Assembly (NCBI GenBank): GCA_021794385.1
Contig: JAJYQY010000098.1
Location: 1-35,060, forward strand
Length of the DNA: 35,060 nucleotides
Source: Pseudomonadota bacterium
Lineage (GTDB): Bacteria; Pseudomonadota; Gammaproteobacteria; Acidithiobacillales; Acidithiobacillaceae
Direction of reading: 5' to 3'
Shown: piece after piece, positions 1 to 10,891 of the stretch
Layout: each line of letters starts with the position of its first letter
Numbering within the stretch: the first letter of the stretch is position 1
Made by a program: the position numbers and the translations under genes
Notes under the pieces: model-generated
Database searches by the model: none
What the model was told of the DNA's origin: nothing
Seen by the model: the letters and a program-made list of their open reading frames with translations, nothing else

Positions 1-3000
1 TGCTAACGCGGCCATCGTCGTTACAGAGTCCGGTAATACCCCCCGGAGAGCCATTGGGGTTGGACGGATACTGGCTTGCCGGCTGGCCCTGGGCGTCCAC
101 ATAACGCATGCTCACCAAGGTGGCCGCGGCCGTCGCCGCTGCATCATGCGCAAAACTGGCGCGGCCCTCGCCGTGGGAAACGACAATGGGCGCCATGTTT
201 CCCGCCATCCCCCGGAAAAAAACCGAGGGGGAATCCAGGATCTCCACCATGGCCAGCCGCGCCTCGAACTGCTCCGAGCGGTTGCGCAAAAAACGCGGCC
301 AGTGCTCTGCACCGGGAATGATTTCGCGCAGTTCCGAAAACATCTGGCAACCGTTGCAGACGCCCAGGGCCAGGCGCGTCTCGTCGGCAAAGAAATGGGC
401 AAAGGCATCGCGCAGGCGGCTGTTGAAGAGGATGGACTTGGCCCAGCCGGCACCGGCACCCAGCACATCGCCATAGGAAAAGCCGCCACAGGCCGCCAAA
501 GCCTGAAAATCGGTCAAGGCATGGCGACCGTCAATGAGATCGCTCATGTGCACGTCCACGGCCTCGAAACCGGCGCGATGAAAGGCCGCCGCCATCTCCA
601 CATGGCCATTCACCCCTTGTTCGCGCAATATGGCCACCCGCGGCCGGGCACCGCTAGCCACCATCGGCGCGTTGATCGTGCCAGCGGGCAAGCGGGCAAA
701 CAGTGGCGGCTGCGTTGCAGCGATCCCGGCAAAGGCCTCGGCAGCGCAGTCGGGGTGGTCGCGCAGGGCTTGCATCTGATAGCTGTTTTCCGCCCAGGCC
801 CGCAAGAGATCGCCCCCCGCCTCGTCCAGCAGCGTCGCCCCGCCCTGATCCAGACGCAAACGCCAGTCGGCCACGACGCTGCCTATCCGCAGCGCCTGGG
901 CGCCAAGACCAGCCGTAGCCCATATCTCCTCCGCCCGTGCCCGTGCCGAGGCCCGGATCTGCACGACCACCCCCGGCTCCTCGGCAAAAAGGAAAGCCAG
1001 GACATCGGCCTGCGCCGGCAGTTGCAGTTCCGCCCCCAGGCGGCTGGCAAAGGACATCTCGCAGAGGCTCGCCCACAGGCCGCCGTCGGAGCGATCGTGG
1101 TAGGCCAGCACCAGGCCTTCCGCACGCAGCCGGCCCAAGGCCAAAAAGAGGGCACGCAGCATCCCGGCATCGTCCAGATCCGGCACCGTCGCCCCCATCT
1201 GGCCATAGACCTGGGCGAGTATGGAAGCCCCCAGTCGCCCCCGCCCCAGATCCACCAGCCAGAGATCGGTAGCGGGCTGTGCCGACCACTGGGGCGTCCA
1301 GGTCCGGCGCACGTCCGCCACCGGAGCAAAGGCGGAAATGATCAACGACAGGGGGGACACCACCGCCTTTTCCTCCCCCCCCTCGCGCCAGACCGTCTTC
1401 ATGGAGAGGGAGTCCTTGCCCACCGGAATGGACAGATCCAGCTCCCGACACAGGTCCAGGGCCACAGCCCGCACCGTGTCATAGAGGGCCGCATCCTCGC
1501 CGGGATGATCCACCGCCGCCATCCAGTTGGCCGAGAGTTTGATATCCCCCAGGGCCCGCACGTCGGCGGCAAAAAGATTGGTCAGGGCCTCGGCCACCGC
1601 CAGCCGACCGCTGGCTGGCGCATTCAGGACCGCCACCGGGGCCCGTTCCCCCATGGCCATGGCCTCGCCGCGGTAGCCCACAAAGTCGCTGGCAGTCACC
1701 GCGCAATCGGCCACCGGCACCTGCCAGGGCCCTACCATGGGGTCACGGCAGACCAGGCCGCCCACACTGCGATCGCCAATGGTGATCAGAAACTCCTTGG
1801 AGGCCACACTGGGATGACGCAGGACGCGATAGGCCGCCTCGCGCAGATCCATCCCGCCGCGTTCCAGCTCCTGTCCCAACACCATGTGATGCCGACTATC
1901 CCGCTGCATCCGCGGAGGACAACCGAGCAAGGCCGCCATGCCCATCGCCACGGGTCGATCCTGGAAGAGTCCGTCCTCCACGATCAGTTCCCGTTCCTCC
2001 GTCGCTTCTCCCAGCACCGCGCAGGGGCAGCGTTCCCTTGCACAAAAGGCGAGCACCTGATCCAAACGGTCGGGCGCCACCGCCAGCACATAGCGCTCCT
2101 GGGCCTCATTGCTCCAGATCTGCATGGGTGACATGCCCCGGTCTTCGCTGGGCACCGCCCGCAATTGCAGCCGCCCGCCGCGGCCGCCGTCATGGAGGAT
2201 CTCGGGAACGGCGTTGGAGAGCCCACCGGCCCCCACATCATGGATGGAGAGGATGGGCGAATCCTCACCCAGGGCGATGCACTGCTCGATCACCTCCTGG
2301 GCGCGCCGCTCCATCTCCGGGTTGCCCCGCTGCACCGAGGCGAAATCGAGATCCTCATCCCCCTCGCCGCTGGCCACACTGGATGCTGCTCCCCCACCGA
2401 GACCGATGAGCATGGCCGGTCCGCCAATGACGAGGATCTTCGCCCCCACCGGCAAGGGCCGCTTTTCCACCAGCGGCCGGCGAATCTGGCCAACGCCGCC
2501 CGCGAGCATGATGGGTTTATGAAAGCCCCGGTGAACTCCGCCGAGTTCCCCTTCGAAGACACGGAAATAACCGGCGATGGCCGGACGACCGAACTCGTTG
2601 TTGAAGGCCGCTGCCCCCAGCGGCCCGTCCCGCATGATCTCCAGGGCCGCGGCAATGCGCGCGGGGCGGCCGTAATCCTGCGCCTCCCAGGGCTGGAGAT
2701 AACCGGGTATGCGCAGGTGGGAAACGGAAAATCCCGTCAGCCCGGCCTTGGGCTTGCCGCCCCGGCCGGTGGCCCCCTCATCGCGAATCTCGCCACCGCT
2801 GCCCGTGGCCGCCCCGGGAAAGGGCGAGATGGCGGTGGGGTGATTGTGCGTCTCCACCTTCATGAGGATGGCCAAGGCTTCGTCGCCAAAGCCGTAGATC
2901 CCCTGGGCGTTGCTGAAAAAGGGCCGGGCCTGATGACCTTCCATCACCGCCGCATTGTCGCGATAGGCCGAGAGGGTGCCCTGGGGATGATGGCGATGGG

Positions 3001-3739
3001 TTTCGCGGATCATGGCGAAGAGGCTGAGATCCTGGTCCCGGCCATCGATACGGAAGCGGGCGTTGAAAACCTTGTGCCGGCAGTGCTCGGAGTTGGCCTG
3101 GGCGAACATCATCAGTTCGGCATCGCTGGGATTGCGCCCCAGGCCCTGGAAATAATCCGCGAGATAATCGAGTTCGGCGGGAGAAAGGGCGAGCCCGAGG
3201 CTGGCATTGGCCTGCTCCAAGGCCGCCCGCCCCTCCTCCAGCAAGGGCATGCGTTGCAGGGGGGCGGGCTCGGGGTGACGAAAAAGGCCCTCCGCCCGGG
3301 CCAAGTCCAGGACCACCGTCTCGGTCATGGGATCATGCAGACGCCGGGCACAGAGCCCCAGCAGATCTGCCGAAAAGGGCAGACTATCCGGGCCCAGAAG
3401 GGTATAGACGGTACCTCTCTCGATCCGCCGCACGCGCCCCAATCCGCAGTGATGGGCAATATCCGTGGCCTTGCTGGACCAGGGGGAAATGGTGCCAAAA
3501 CGCGGCAGAACCACCATCTGCTGACCCGGTGCAAGGATCTCCGCAGGACCCTCGCCATAATGGAGGAGGCGCTCCAGAAGCGCGTGTTCGTCACCGGACA
3601 GTGGTGGCCCATCCAGGTCAACGAGATGGATAAAGGCGGCAGAAAAGTGCGCCAGGGCCACGCCCTGCTCCTGCAGCGCAGCCTGAATTTTTTGCAGACG
3701 AAAGGCAGACAAAGCCGGGGAACCGCGCAAAAGCAGCAT
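1..3739 (-). CDS. purL: Phosphoribosylformylglycinamidine synthase (FGAM synthetase), 3' end truncated by window start
   Basis: Not in the ORF track because it is open at the window edge. Manual minus-strand translation from ATG at 3739 gives [25 protein letters not shown]...[21 protein letters not shown]...[41 protein letters not shown], which has PurL hallmark motifs. Confidence 0.95.
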   Translation of the reverse strand, partial: MLLLRGSPALSAFRLQKIQAALQEQGVALAHFSAAFIHLVDLDGPPLSGDEHALLERLLHYGEGPAEILAPGQQMVVLPRFGTISPWSSKATDIAHHCGLGRVRRIERGTVYTLLGPDSLPFSADLLGLCARRLHDPMTETVVLDLARAEGLFRHPEPAPLQRMPLLEEGRAALEQANASLGLALSPAELDYLADYFQGLGRNPSDAELMMFAQANSEHCRHKVFNARFRIDGRDQDLSLFAMIRETHRHHPQGTLSAYRDNAAVMEGHQARPFFSNAQGIYGFGDEALAILMKVETHNHPTAISPFPGAATGSGGEIRDEGATGRGGKPKAGLTGFSVSHLRIPGYLQPWEAQDYGRPARIAAALEIMRDGPLGAAAFNNEFGRPAIAGYFRVFEGELGGVHRGFHKPIMLAGGVGQIRRPLVEKRPLPVGAKILVIGGPAMLIGLGGGAASSVASGEGDEDLDFASVQRGNPEMERRAQEVIEQCIALGEDSPILSIHDVGAGGLSNAVPEILHDGGRGGRLQLRAVPSEDRGMSPMQIWSNEAQERYVLAVAPDRLDQVLAFCARERCPCAVLGEATEERELIVEDGLFQDRPVAMGMAALLGCPPRMQRDSRHHMVLGQELERGGMDLREAAYRVLRHPSVASKEFLITIGDRSVGGLVCRDPMVGPWQVPVADCAVTASDFVGYRGEAMAMGERAPVAVLNAPASGRLAVAEALTNLFAADVRALGDIKLSANWMAAVDHPGEDAALYDTVRAVALDLCRELDLSIPVGKDSLSMKTVWREGGEEKAVVSPLSLIISAFAPVADVRRTWTPQWSAQPATDLWLVDLGRGRLGASILAQVYGQMGATVPDLDDAGMLRALFLALGRLRAEGLVLAYHDRSDGGLWASLCEMSFASRLGAELQLPAQADVLAFLFAEEPGVVVQIRASARARAEEIWATAGLGAQALRIGSVVADWRLRLDQGGATLLDEAGGDLLRAWAENSYQMQALRDHPDCAAEAFAGIAATQPPLFARLPAGTINAPMVASGARPRVAILREQGVNGHVEMAAAFHRAGFEAVDVHMSDLIDGRHALTDFQALAACGGFSYGDVLGAGAGWAKSILFNSRLRDAFAHFFADETRLALGVCNGCQMFSELREIIPGAEHWPRFLRNRSEQFEARLAMVEILDSPSVFFRGMAGNMAPIVVSHGEGRASFAHDAAATAAATLVSMRYVDAQGQPASQYPSNPNGSPGGITGLCNDDGRVS

Positions 3740-3944
3740 GCTTACACCTTATCAGGAAATCAACGTGAAGCCAGCAGGCAGCCGATATCCCCCGCCTCTC
3801 CGGAAGGGGACTGAGTGGAGGGACGGCCGCAGTGTCCGGAAGTAAGGGCTGGTCAGCCCGGCCCAAGCACGATGCGATGGCCATGCCCCGTCCGATCGAG
3901 TGCTGCTCTATGGCAGCAGGCGTGATCCGGCAACGCGCATCGCC

Positions 3945-4658
3945 TCAGGACAGGGGCACGCCCAGGCGTCGCGCCACCTCGACATAAGCCTCCACCACCC
4001 CTCCCAGATTGCGCCGGAAGCGATCCTTATCCATTTTCTCCAGGGTCTTGGCGTCCCAGAGGCGGCAACCATCGGGGCTGAATTCGTCGCCAAGGAAGAG
4101 TTCTCCCTGAAAACGGCCGAATTCCAGCTTAAAGTCCACCAGGATCAGATCCGCCGCCGCAAAAAGCGCCGTCAGCAGTATATTTACCCGCAGGCTCCAG
4201 CGGCGCATGGCATGGATCTCGTCCTCGGTCGCCCAGCCAAAGCTCAGGATGTGGGAGCTATTGATCATGGGGTCGTGGAGGGCATCATTCTTGAGAAAGA
4301 ATTCAAATACCGGCGGCTCCAGGATACGCCCCTCTTCCACCCCCAGGCGCCGGCTCAGGGAGCCCGCCGCCCGATTACGCACCACGCACTCCACCGGGAT
4401 CATGTCCAGACGCTGCACCAGGCTGTCGGTATCGTTGATCAGATGCAAAAAATGGGTGGGCACCCCCGCCGCCTGCAGATGCTCCATGATGAAGGCGTTG
4501 AAGTGATTGTTGACCTTGCCCTTGCTGGCCAACTGCTCCACCTTTTCGCCGTCAAAGGCCGAGGTATCGTCCTTGAAATGCAGGATGAGGGTATCCGGAT
4601 CATCTCCGGTATAGACGATCTTCGCCTTGCCCTCGTAAACCAGTTCGCCTCTGCTCAT
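3945..4658 (-). CDS. purC: Phosphoribosylaminoimidazole-succinocarboxamide synthase (SAICAR synthetase)
   Basis: [37 protein letters not shown]...[19 protein letters not shown]...DFKLEFG. ATG at 4658 overlaps the purB stop (ATGA). Confidence 0.96.
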   Translation of the reverse strand: MSRGELVYEGKAKIVYTGDDPDTLILHFKDDTSAFDGEKVEQLASKGKVNNHFNAFIMEHLQAAGVPTHFLHLINDTDSLVQRLDMIPVECVVRNRAAGSLSRRLGVEEGRILEPPVFEFFLKNDALHDPMINSSHILSFGWATEDEIHAMRRWSLRVNILLTALFAAADLILVDFKLEFGRFQGELFLGDEFSPDGCRLWDAKTLEKMDKDRFRRNLGGVVEAYVEVARRLGVPLS

Positions 4659-5962
4659 TGCGGCGCTCCTGCTGGGAAAACCCGCGCAAAGATGCAATCA
4701 ATATTTTTGGTATGGTAAGCCAGGTCAAAAAGAGCGGCCAATTCACCGGCCGACAAAAACTGTTTTACCTGCGGATCAGCGGCCAGCAAGGCCTGGAAAT
4801 CGGCCCCCTCCTCCCACACCCGCATGGCATTGCCCTGCACCACCCGATAGGCGTCCTCGCGCAACATGCCTTTTTCCGTCAGGGCCAGCAACACGCGTTG
4901 GGAGAAAATCAGGCCATGCATCTTGTGCAGATTGCTCAACATCTGCTCCGGGTACACCACCAGCTTCTCCAGCAGGCCGCTGGCGCGGTGGAACATGAAA
5001 TCCATGACGATGCAGGCATCGGGCCCGATCACCCGCTCCACGCTGGAATGGGAGATATCCCGCTCATGCCACAGCGCGATGTCCTCCAGCGCCATGCCGG
5101 CATAGCCCCGCAGCAGGCGGGCCAGCCCGGTGAGGTTCTCCGAGAGAATGGGATTGCGCTTGTGGGGCATGGCGGAACTGCCCTTCTGGCCCTTGCCGAA
5201 GGGCTCTTCCGCCTCCAGAACCTCGGTGCGCTGCAGATGGCGGATCTCCACGGCGATCTTTTCGATGGAGCCGCCGATGATGGCCAGGGTATTGAAAAAC
5301 TGGGCATGGCGATCCCGGGAAATGACCTGGGTGCTGGCTGCCTCGGGCTGCAGGCCGAGGTCGGCGCAGACCGCCTCTTCCACATCGGGGTCGATATTGG
5401 CAAAGGTCCCCACGGCCCCGGAGAGCATACCCACGGCCACCGTATGGATGGCCGCGAGCAGTCGCTCGCGGTTGCGCCGGGCCTCGGCATACCAGACGGC
5501 CACCTTGAGGCCGAAGGTGATGGGTTCGGCATGGATACCGTGGGAACGGCCCATCATCACCGTGTCCTTGTATTTCCAGGCCAGCCGGGCCAGGGCGGCG
5601 ATGAGGCGGTCCAGGCCCGTCAGCAGGAGCTCGCCAGACTGCTTGAGTTGCAGGGCAAAGCCGGTGTCCACCACGTCGGAGGAGGTCAGGCCGAGATGGA
5701 TGAAACGGCTCGCCGGCCCCACGTGCTCGGCCACCGAGGTCAGAAAGGCGATGACGTCGTGCTTGACCTCCAGCTCGATCTCGGCGATGCGTTCACTATC
5801 AAAGGCCGCCTTGCCTTCGATCTCCGCCAGGGCCTCGGCAGGTATCCGCCCCCGGGCCGCCAACGCCCGGCAGGCGGCCAGCTCCACATCCAGCCAGGCG
5901 CGATATTTGGCATCCTGGGTCCACAAGGCCCCCATTTCCGGCCGGGTGTAGCGTTCGATCAT
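4655..5962 (-). CDS. purB: Adenylosuccinate lyase
   Basis: [27 protein letters not shown]...TSSDVVDT...[16 protein letters not shown] signature of the fumarase/ASL superfamily. Confidence 0.97.
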   Translation of the reverse strand: MIERYTRPEMGALWTQDAKYRAWLDVELAACRALAARGRIPAEALAEIEGKAAFDSERIAEIELEVKHDVIAFLTSVAEHVGPASRFIHLGLTSSDVVDTGFALQLKQSGELLLTGLDRLIAALARLAWKYKDTVMMGRSHGIHAEPITFGLKVAVWYAEARRNRERLLAAIHTVAVGMLSGAVGTFANIDPDVEEAVCADLGLQPEAASTQVISRDRHAQFFNTLAIIGGSIEKIAVEIRHLQRTEVLEAEEPFGKGQKGSSAMPHKRNPILSENLTGLARLLRGYAGMALEDIALWHERDISHSSVERVIGPDACIVMDFMFHRASGLLEKLVVYPEQMLSNLHKMHGLIFSQRVLLALTEKGMLREDAYRVVQGNAMRVWEEGADFQALLAADPQVKQFLSAGELAALFDLAYHTKNIDCIFARVFPAGAPQ

Positions 5963-7098
5963 GACTGACCCGCCGTCTTCGGGCTCAGCGCCGTCTGCAG
6001 TTTGTCGAGAATTTCGGCGGACCATTTCTGGCCATCGCTGGCATCCCCGCGGGTGGGTTCGGTCTCCAGCACGCTGCCCTTGTCATTTTCCATGCGCAGG
6101 AGTTTGACCCGCACAGCGATCGCCTTGGGTTTGCTGCTGCTACCCCAGGTCTTCTCGAAGCTGTTGACGATCCCGTTCCAAATGCCCCCCACAAAACCCG
6201 CATGCTCCTGACTTTGCTTCTCGCCGTTACGAATATCCACCACCCAAACGCCGATACCCTCGCTGGTGACCTGATAACCCATGCCTTGCAGCGCCATCTG
6301 CACGGCAGGGGCGGCCTTTTGCGGCAACACATCCAATACCAGGTAGGGTCCGCGATCATCGCGATAACGGGTTACTTCAATCTTGGGCATCTCCGCCATG
6401 ACGGTTTCCTGACCGAGCCGCTTTTGTATCGCCTGCATCAGGTCACGATCATGTTTCGCATCGGGTGGCGACTCCTGCCAGTTGGCATCGGGATTATTCC
6501 ACCAACGCTCCTGGGCGATAGCCAGGACTTCCCGATCCTGCTCCGGCTGCGTCAGGGTAAAGGTGTATTTTTCCCGGAAAGTCGGGGCAACGCTGCTGCC
6601 CAGGATAAAAGACAGTCCCTCCCGGAAATCACGCCAGCCGGTCTTGAGTTCGCCTTTTCCCGGGGAAAACTGTTCCACCGGAATTTTCTTCTCCGCCAGA
6701 ACGGCCTTCACGCTCGCCCATATCTGCGCGGGTTTGGCGGCCGTGCTGAGCTGCAGGTTGGCACCCGTACCGCTCAGAACGGCCGCGGATCCCGGCAGCT
6801 TCTTTTCTTCCTGGGGCTGCTCACCAGCGGCCAGGCGCGGCGTAAATACGCCAAAGCCTGCCGTCGTGCCCGTACTCGCTGCAGCGGCAGTGCTACCTTC
6901 TTGTCCCTGGGGGATGGTCACGCCCGGCTGCGGCGCGGTGGCCAACAGGTCCGGTGGGACCTCCAGCGGCTTCAATACCTTGGCATCCTGGTAATTGGGT
7001 CCATTGCTGGACTTGAAGAAGGGAATCACCGAAGAGATGGTGGAACACCCCCCCAGACTCACACTGGCCAGAGCGGCAAGAAGCAGGTAACGACGCAT
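5959..7098 (-). CDS. bamC: Outer-membrane assembly lipoprotein BamC (NlpB/DapX-like)
   Basis: MRRYLLLAALASVSLGGCSTISSVIPFF lipobox (LGGC); two repeated NlpB-type domains; adjacent to dapA and purine genes as in the E. coli dapA-bamC-purC arrangement. Confidence 0.85.
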   Translation of the reverse strand: MRRYLLLAALASVSLGGCSTISSVIPFFKSSNGPNYQDAKVLKPLEVPPDLLATAPQPGVTIPQGQEGSTAAAASTGTTAGFGVFTPRLAAGEQPQEEKKLPGSAAVLSGTGANLQLSTAAKPAQIWASVKAVLAEKKIPVEQFSPGKGELKTGWRDFREGLSFILGSSVAPTFREKYTFTLTQPEQDREVLAIAQERWWNNPDANWQESPPDAKHDRDLMQAIQKRLGQETVMAEMPKIEVTRYRDDRGPYLVLDVLPQKAAPAVQMALQGMGYQVTSEGIGVWVVDIRNGEKQSQEHAGFVGGIWNGIVNSFEKTWGSSSKPKAIAVRVKLLRMENDKGSVLETEPTRGDASDGQKWSAEILDKLQTALSPKTAGQS

Positions 7099-7136
7099 GC
7101 AAAACTCCATGGAACGCGACATAGGCGCGAAAAAGG

Positions 7137-8012
7137 TCACAAACAATGCGCCTGACGCAGACTCGCGCGCAGGCGTTCATGATAGGCTGGCGCCAGGGCC
7201 GTCAGCGGCAAACGCAGAGTGGGCCCAATATGCCCCATTTCCTGCAAGGCCCATTTCACCGGGATCGGGTTGGACTCTACGAAGAGGTCGCGATGCAGGG
7301 CGATCAGCGAGGCATTGATGGCCCGCGCGCGCAAAAAGTCCCCCGCCAGCGCGGCCTCGCACAATTCGGCCATGGCCCGCGGCGCCACGTTGGCCGTCAC
7401 GGAAATGATGCCGCGCGCTCCGGCGGCCAGGGCGCCGAGGCCGGCGCCATCATCCCCGCTAAAAACCTCCAACTGCTCCCCACAGAGATGAAGGATCTCC
7501 CCCACCCGCTCCACCTTGCCACTGGCTTCCTTGAGGCCGACAATATTGGGCTGCGGGGCCAGGCGCGCCACGGTTTCGGGCAGGAGGTCGCAAGCCGTTC
7601 GTCCCGGTACGTTGTAGAGAATGATCGGCACCCGGCACTGGTCGGCAATGGTCAAATAATGTTGAAACAATCCTTCCTGCGTTGGCTTGTTGTAGTAAGG
7701 GGTGACCAACAAGACCGCATCGGCCTTGGCCTCCATGGCCGCCCGGGTCAATACCACCGCCTCCGCCGTCGCATTGGCGCCGGTACCGGCAATGACCGGA
7801 ATCCGTTCCCGCACCTGTTCCACCACTGCGGCAATCACCGCAATATGTTCCTTGAAATCCAGGGTAGCCGATTCGCCCGTGGTGCCCACCGCCACAATGG
7901 CATGGGTCCCTTCGGCGAGGTGCCAATCGACGAGGTCCCGAAGCCGGGGATAATCGACGCTGCCATCCGCCGTCATGGGCGTTACCAAAGCCACCATACT
8001 GCCATGAAACAT
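7137..8012 (-). CDS. dapA: 4-hydroxy-tetrahydrodipicolinate synthase
   Basis: MFHGSMVALVTPMTADGSVDYPRLRDLVDWHLAEGTHAIVAVGTTGESATL...YYNKPTQEGL...YNVPGRT...GLKEASG. Confidence 0.97.
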   Translation of the reverse strand: MFHGSMVALVTPMTADGSVDYPRLRDLVDWHLAEGTHAIVAVGTTGESATLDFKEHIAVIAAVVEQVRERIPVIAGTGANATAEAVVLTRAAMEAKADAVLLVTPYYNKPTQEGLFQHYLTIADQCRVPIILYNVPGRTACDLLPETVARLAPQPNIVGLKEASGKVERVGEILHLCGEQLEVFSGDDGAGLGALAAGARGIISVTANVAPRAMAELCEAALAGDFLRARAINASLIALHRDLFVESNPIPVKWALQEMGHIGPTLRLPLTALAPAYHERLRASLRQAHCL

Positions 8013-8104
8013 GATGAAACCCCCGGGCGATCACAGCATACCTTACCATGGGCGATGGTACTTGCGGGGGGCGCCCCTTGGCAAGAAAACCCGCAAGGTT
8101 TTAC

Positions 8105-8878
8105 TCACTCCTCAAGACGCATCCTCTGCCGCGCCGCCCAATGCAGCAACTCCTCATGCTGCTTGGGCTGCAAGTCAAAGCGTAGGCCCATGCGCAGCCA
8201 GACCCTCCCCGCCTCTTCCACGCGCCGCCAATGGCGCAATTCCCCCCGGCTTTCCCAATCGGGGCTGCCCGGCGCCGAAAGCAGCACCTCCAGGCTGGTA
8301 CCGCGCTGCAAGGCCGGATCATCCACCCAGGGCAAGCGCATTCCCAATCCACCCCAACCCAGATCCACCAGATCACCCAGCAAGTCCGGCCGCCCCGGAC
8401 GGCGCAAGCGTACCTTCACCAGCGAAAGCACCAGGCGCCGCCAGTAAAGTCGCTTTTGCAACTGGTGAATGGTAGTCGGCCACTCTACCTGCAACGACTG
8501 GGGAAACAGTGCATGAATGGGGGCGAGAAAACCCAGCAGGAACTCCTGCGCGCGGCCAATGACCAGCACCAGACGTCCGGGGGCGAGGAGATCCATGGGT
8601 GCCGGCGGCTCCGGAAGCCGCAATTGCAGCGTTTGTGTCGTTGCATCCAGGGAGAGGAGAAAGCTGCTGCGATCCTGCCCCTCCTCGCCTTCCAGGATCA
8701 CGGTCAACACCCGCCGGGCGTCCTGAATGAAGGTGAGCCCTTCCTTGGCGGTGTCCAGGGGCAACAAGGCCCAGCCCGAGAAAAGACGGTTGGCATAATC
8801 GCGCAGAGGGGATTCCCCCCCTTCGCTGGGGCCCTCCTTTGGGGAAGGCTCATAATCGACAATCTCCCATGGAGGCAT
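8105..8878 (-). CDS. YcgR/PilZ-like domain protein (putative c-di-GMP effector, degenerate)
   Basis: 257 aa from ATG 8878 (TAGGAG SD; the ORF-track start at 8971 lies only 17 nt from the tRNA 3' end). C-terminal half has YcgR-like order: KRLYWRR (RxxxR), DLGWGGLGMRL (degenerate DxSxxG), MGLRFDLQPKQHEELLHWAARQR. Confidence 0.55.
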   Translation of the reverse strand: MPPWEIVDYEPSPKEGPSEGGESPLRDYANRLFSGWALLPLDTAKEGLTFIQDARRVLTVILEGEEGQDRSSFLLSLDATTQTLQLRLPEPPAPMDLLAPGRLVLVIGRAQEFLLGFLAPIHALFPQSLQVEWPTTIHQLQKRLYWRRLVLSLVKVRLRRPGRPDLLGDLVDLGWGGLGMRLPWVDDPALQRGTSLEVLLSAPGSPDWESRGELRHWRRVEEAGRVWLRMGLRFDLQPKQHEELLHWAARQRMRLEE

Positions 8879-8987
8879 AACGGCTCCTATCAGCCACCCT
8901 GCCCGGTAGCCACCCTGCAAGATTTCCAATCCCAACAACGCATGAGGGGCAACGGTTGGCAGGGAAGTCACGGCGAGTGGCGGGATT

Positions 8988-9063
8988 TGGCGCTCCCAAG
9001 GGGGTTCGAACCCCTGTTACCGACGTGAGAGGCCGGTGTCCTGGACCACTAGACGATGGGAGC
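8988..9063 (-). tRNA. tRNA-Glu (anticodon CTC), CCA encoded
   Basis: Minus-strand GCTCCCATCGTCTAGTGGTCCAGGACACCGGCCTCTCACGTCGGTAACAGGGGTTCGAACCCCCTTGGGAGCGCCA: 7-bp acceptor stem GCTCCCA/TGGGAGC, GTTCGAA T-loop, anticodon loop CTCTCAC. Confidence 0.96.
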
Positions 9064-9075
9064 AGCAATGGGCGA

Positions 9076-9103
9076 ATTATAAGGGTTTGCCGACGAAAAG
9101 CAA
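9076..9103 (-). promoter_or_regulatory. Putative sigma70-type promoter for tRNA-Glu(CTC)
   Basis: Minus strand TTGCTT (9103-9098), 16-nt spacer, TATAAT (9081-9076), 12 nt upstream of the mature tRNA 5' end. Confidence 0.6.
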
Positions 9104-9130
9104 TTCCCGCCAGCGCCCGATGATTCCCCC

Positions 9131-10507
9131 TCACGCCCCCATGATGGGCACCCGCAGGCGCTGTCCGGCAAAGGCCTCGCGGCCATCGAGGTGGTTGGCC
9201 AGGCGCAGGATCTGGGCATTCACCCCGTAGCGTTTCGCCACCTCTGCCAGGCTTTCCTGATGACTCACCACATGCTGGGCGCTCGACCAGCAGCTTCCGG
9301 CCGGCGGCGCTTTCACGAAATGGGCGACGATGGCATCGCGCATGGTATGGGCGAGGAGATCGCGGAAGGCGGGATCGCGCAAGTGCTGCTCTTCTTCCGG
9401 GTTGGAAATGAAGGCGGTTTCCACGAGCATGGAGGGGACATTGGGGGCGCGCAGGACCACAAAGTTGGCGTGCTGTACCTGCGCATTGTGCAGGTCTTCC
9501 ACTCCGGCCAGACCGCGGATCATGATATCCGCCGCCGAAGCCGCCGAATTCATCGCCGCTGTTTGTGACATGTTGAGCAGCACCTGATTCAGCAGCGGGT
9601 TGTGCTGGCCCGCCTGCACGTCTCCAAGAATGGGATCTGCGGCGTTTTGTGTTTTCGCCAGCCAGCGCGCCGCCTCATTACTTGCCCCTTTTTCGGAAAG
9701 GGCCCAGACCGTGGAGCCGCGCACCGTCCGCAGCGGAAAGGCATCGGCATGCACGGAGACAAAGAGATCTGCACGATGGTGCACGCCCAGTTCCATGCGC
9801 TCCAGCAGGGGCACATAGCGATCGCTGTCGCGGGTCATCACCAATCGTACGCCAGGGGTTTGGCGCAGCAACTCGGCAAGGCGAAGACCGACGTCCAACA
9901 CCACATCTTTTTCCCGCGTCCCCACCTGGCCAATGGCCCCGGGGTCATGCCCGCCATGGCCGGGGTCGAGGCAGATGACGATGGGCCTGCCGCTGCCGGC
10001 CAGCGGTAGCGCGGCGCCTGCCGCGTCCCGCGTATCCGGCAGGAGGTCCAGCACCCAACGATATCCGGCATGGCCCGCCGGGCGCATGCTGAAGCTGCGC
10101 CAGTGCACCGCCCCCCGAATGGCCAGATCAACGGCAAGACCCTGAGCGCCGGGCGCCACCCGGCGCACCCCCAGCAAAGATCCGAGCGGGCGCAATCTCG
10201 GGATGGCGCTCCCGGAGCGGACCCCGGGAAGCAGTACATGCAGGGTGTCACCGGCAGCGCTCATCTGCGCCGGCGCCGCCAAGGGCCCGCTCAGGTCGAA
10301 GACGAGGCGGACGCCCGATCCGCGCGAACCGACGCGCACGCCGCGGATTTCCGCCGCCGCCGCCAAGGGTGCATGGAGGGAGAACATAGCTGCCCCACTC
10401 CCCAGCAGCAAGTGGCGCAAGAAACTGCGCCGCGCCCCCACATGACGGCCTGCATCAGGCATGCTAGCCATTTCACCTCCCCTGCCGGTCCATCCCGGCA
10501 CAAGCAT
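9131..10507 (-). CDS. amiC: N-acetylmuramoyl-L-alanine amidase, AmiC-type, with AMIN domain and C-terminal LysM; true start probably internal (MASMPDAGRHVGARRSFLRHLL)
   Basis: CLDPGHGGHDPGAIGQ...SVHADAF...MLVETAFISNPEEE Amidase_3 motifs; Tat-like RRSFLRHLL signal; C-terminal VVSHQESLAEVAKRYGVNAQILRLAN LysM. Confidence 0.9.
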   Translation of the reverse strand: MLVPGWTGRGGEMASMPDAGRHVGARRSFLRHLLLGSGAAMFSLHAPLAAAAEIRGVRVGSRGSGVRLVFDLSGPLAAPAQMSAAGDTLHVLLPGVRSGSAIPRLRPLGSLLGVRRVAPGAQGLAVDLAIRGAVHWRSFSMRPAGHAGYRWVLDLLPDTRDAAGAALPLAGSGRPIVICLDPGHGGHDPGAIGQVGTREKDVVLDVGLRLAELLRQTPGVRLVMTRDSDRYVPLLERMELGVHHRADLFVSVHADAFPLRTVRGSTVWALSEKGASNEAARWLAKTQNAADPILGDVQAGQHNPLLNQVLLNMSQTAAMNSAASAADIMIRGLAGVEDLHNAQVQHANFVVLRAPNVPSMLVETAFISNPEEEQHLRDPAFRDLLAHTMRDAIVAHFVKAPPAGSCWSSAQHVVSHQESLAEVAKRYGVNAQILRLANHLDGREAFAGQRLRVPIMGA

Positions 10508-10636
10508 AGCATTTTGGTAAATAATGACTTATCTCTATAATTTAGAGTGATCATGGAAGATGTCAAGGTTCATGGGGCGGGTCGGCGCGCCGGGACGACC
10601 CCCATGCTCGCCACAACGACCGGCGTCGTACTGGAC

Positions 10637-10666
10637 TTGCCACACCCCCGTGCGGGCGTGTAGTAT
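10637..10666 (+). promoter_or_regulatory. Putative promoter of tRNA-Glu(TTC)
   Basis: TTGCCA (10637-10642), 18-nt spacer, TAGTAT (10661-10666), 15 nt upstream of the tRNA. Confidence 0.5.
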
Positions 10667-10681
10667 TCACCGGCTGCCAGC

Positions 10682-10757
10682 GTCCCCATCGTCTAGTGGC
10701 CTAGGACACCGCCCTTTCACGGCGGCGACCGGGGTTCGAACCCCCGTGGGGACGCCA
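10682..10757 (+). tRNA. tRNA-Glu (anticodon TTC), CCA encoded
   Basis: GTCCCCATCGTCTAGTGGCCTAGGACACCGCCCTTTCACGGCGGCGACCGGGGTTCGAACCCCCGTGGGGACGCCA; GTCCCCA/TGGGGAC acceptor stem; anticodon loop CTTTCAC. Confidence 0.97.
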
Positions 10758-10891
10758 TTAAAAATAAGGACTTGCAAAAATAACCGCTTGGCCCCTTTAT
10801 TTTGGCACAACCGGCTCATTGCGCCGCGCCTTGAACAAGGCGCCGGAAAAGGGCTGCATTCCAGAACCGTGAAAACCATCAATGGCGAACC

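Noticed and set aside
146-3814. Long plus-strand ORFs (661 aa and 549 aa) opposite purL
   Set aside because: They are antisense shadows in high-GC DNA. Their proteins are low-complexity (H/R/G/P/Q rich), while the minus strand encodes clear PurL.
4658-5968. 436-aa plus-strand ORF
   Set aside because: Antisense to purB; no recognisable family.
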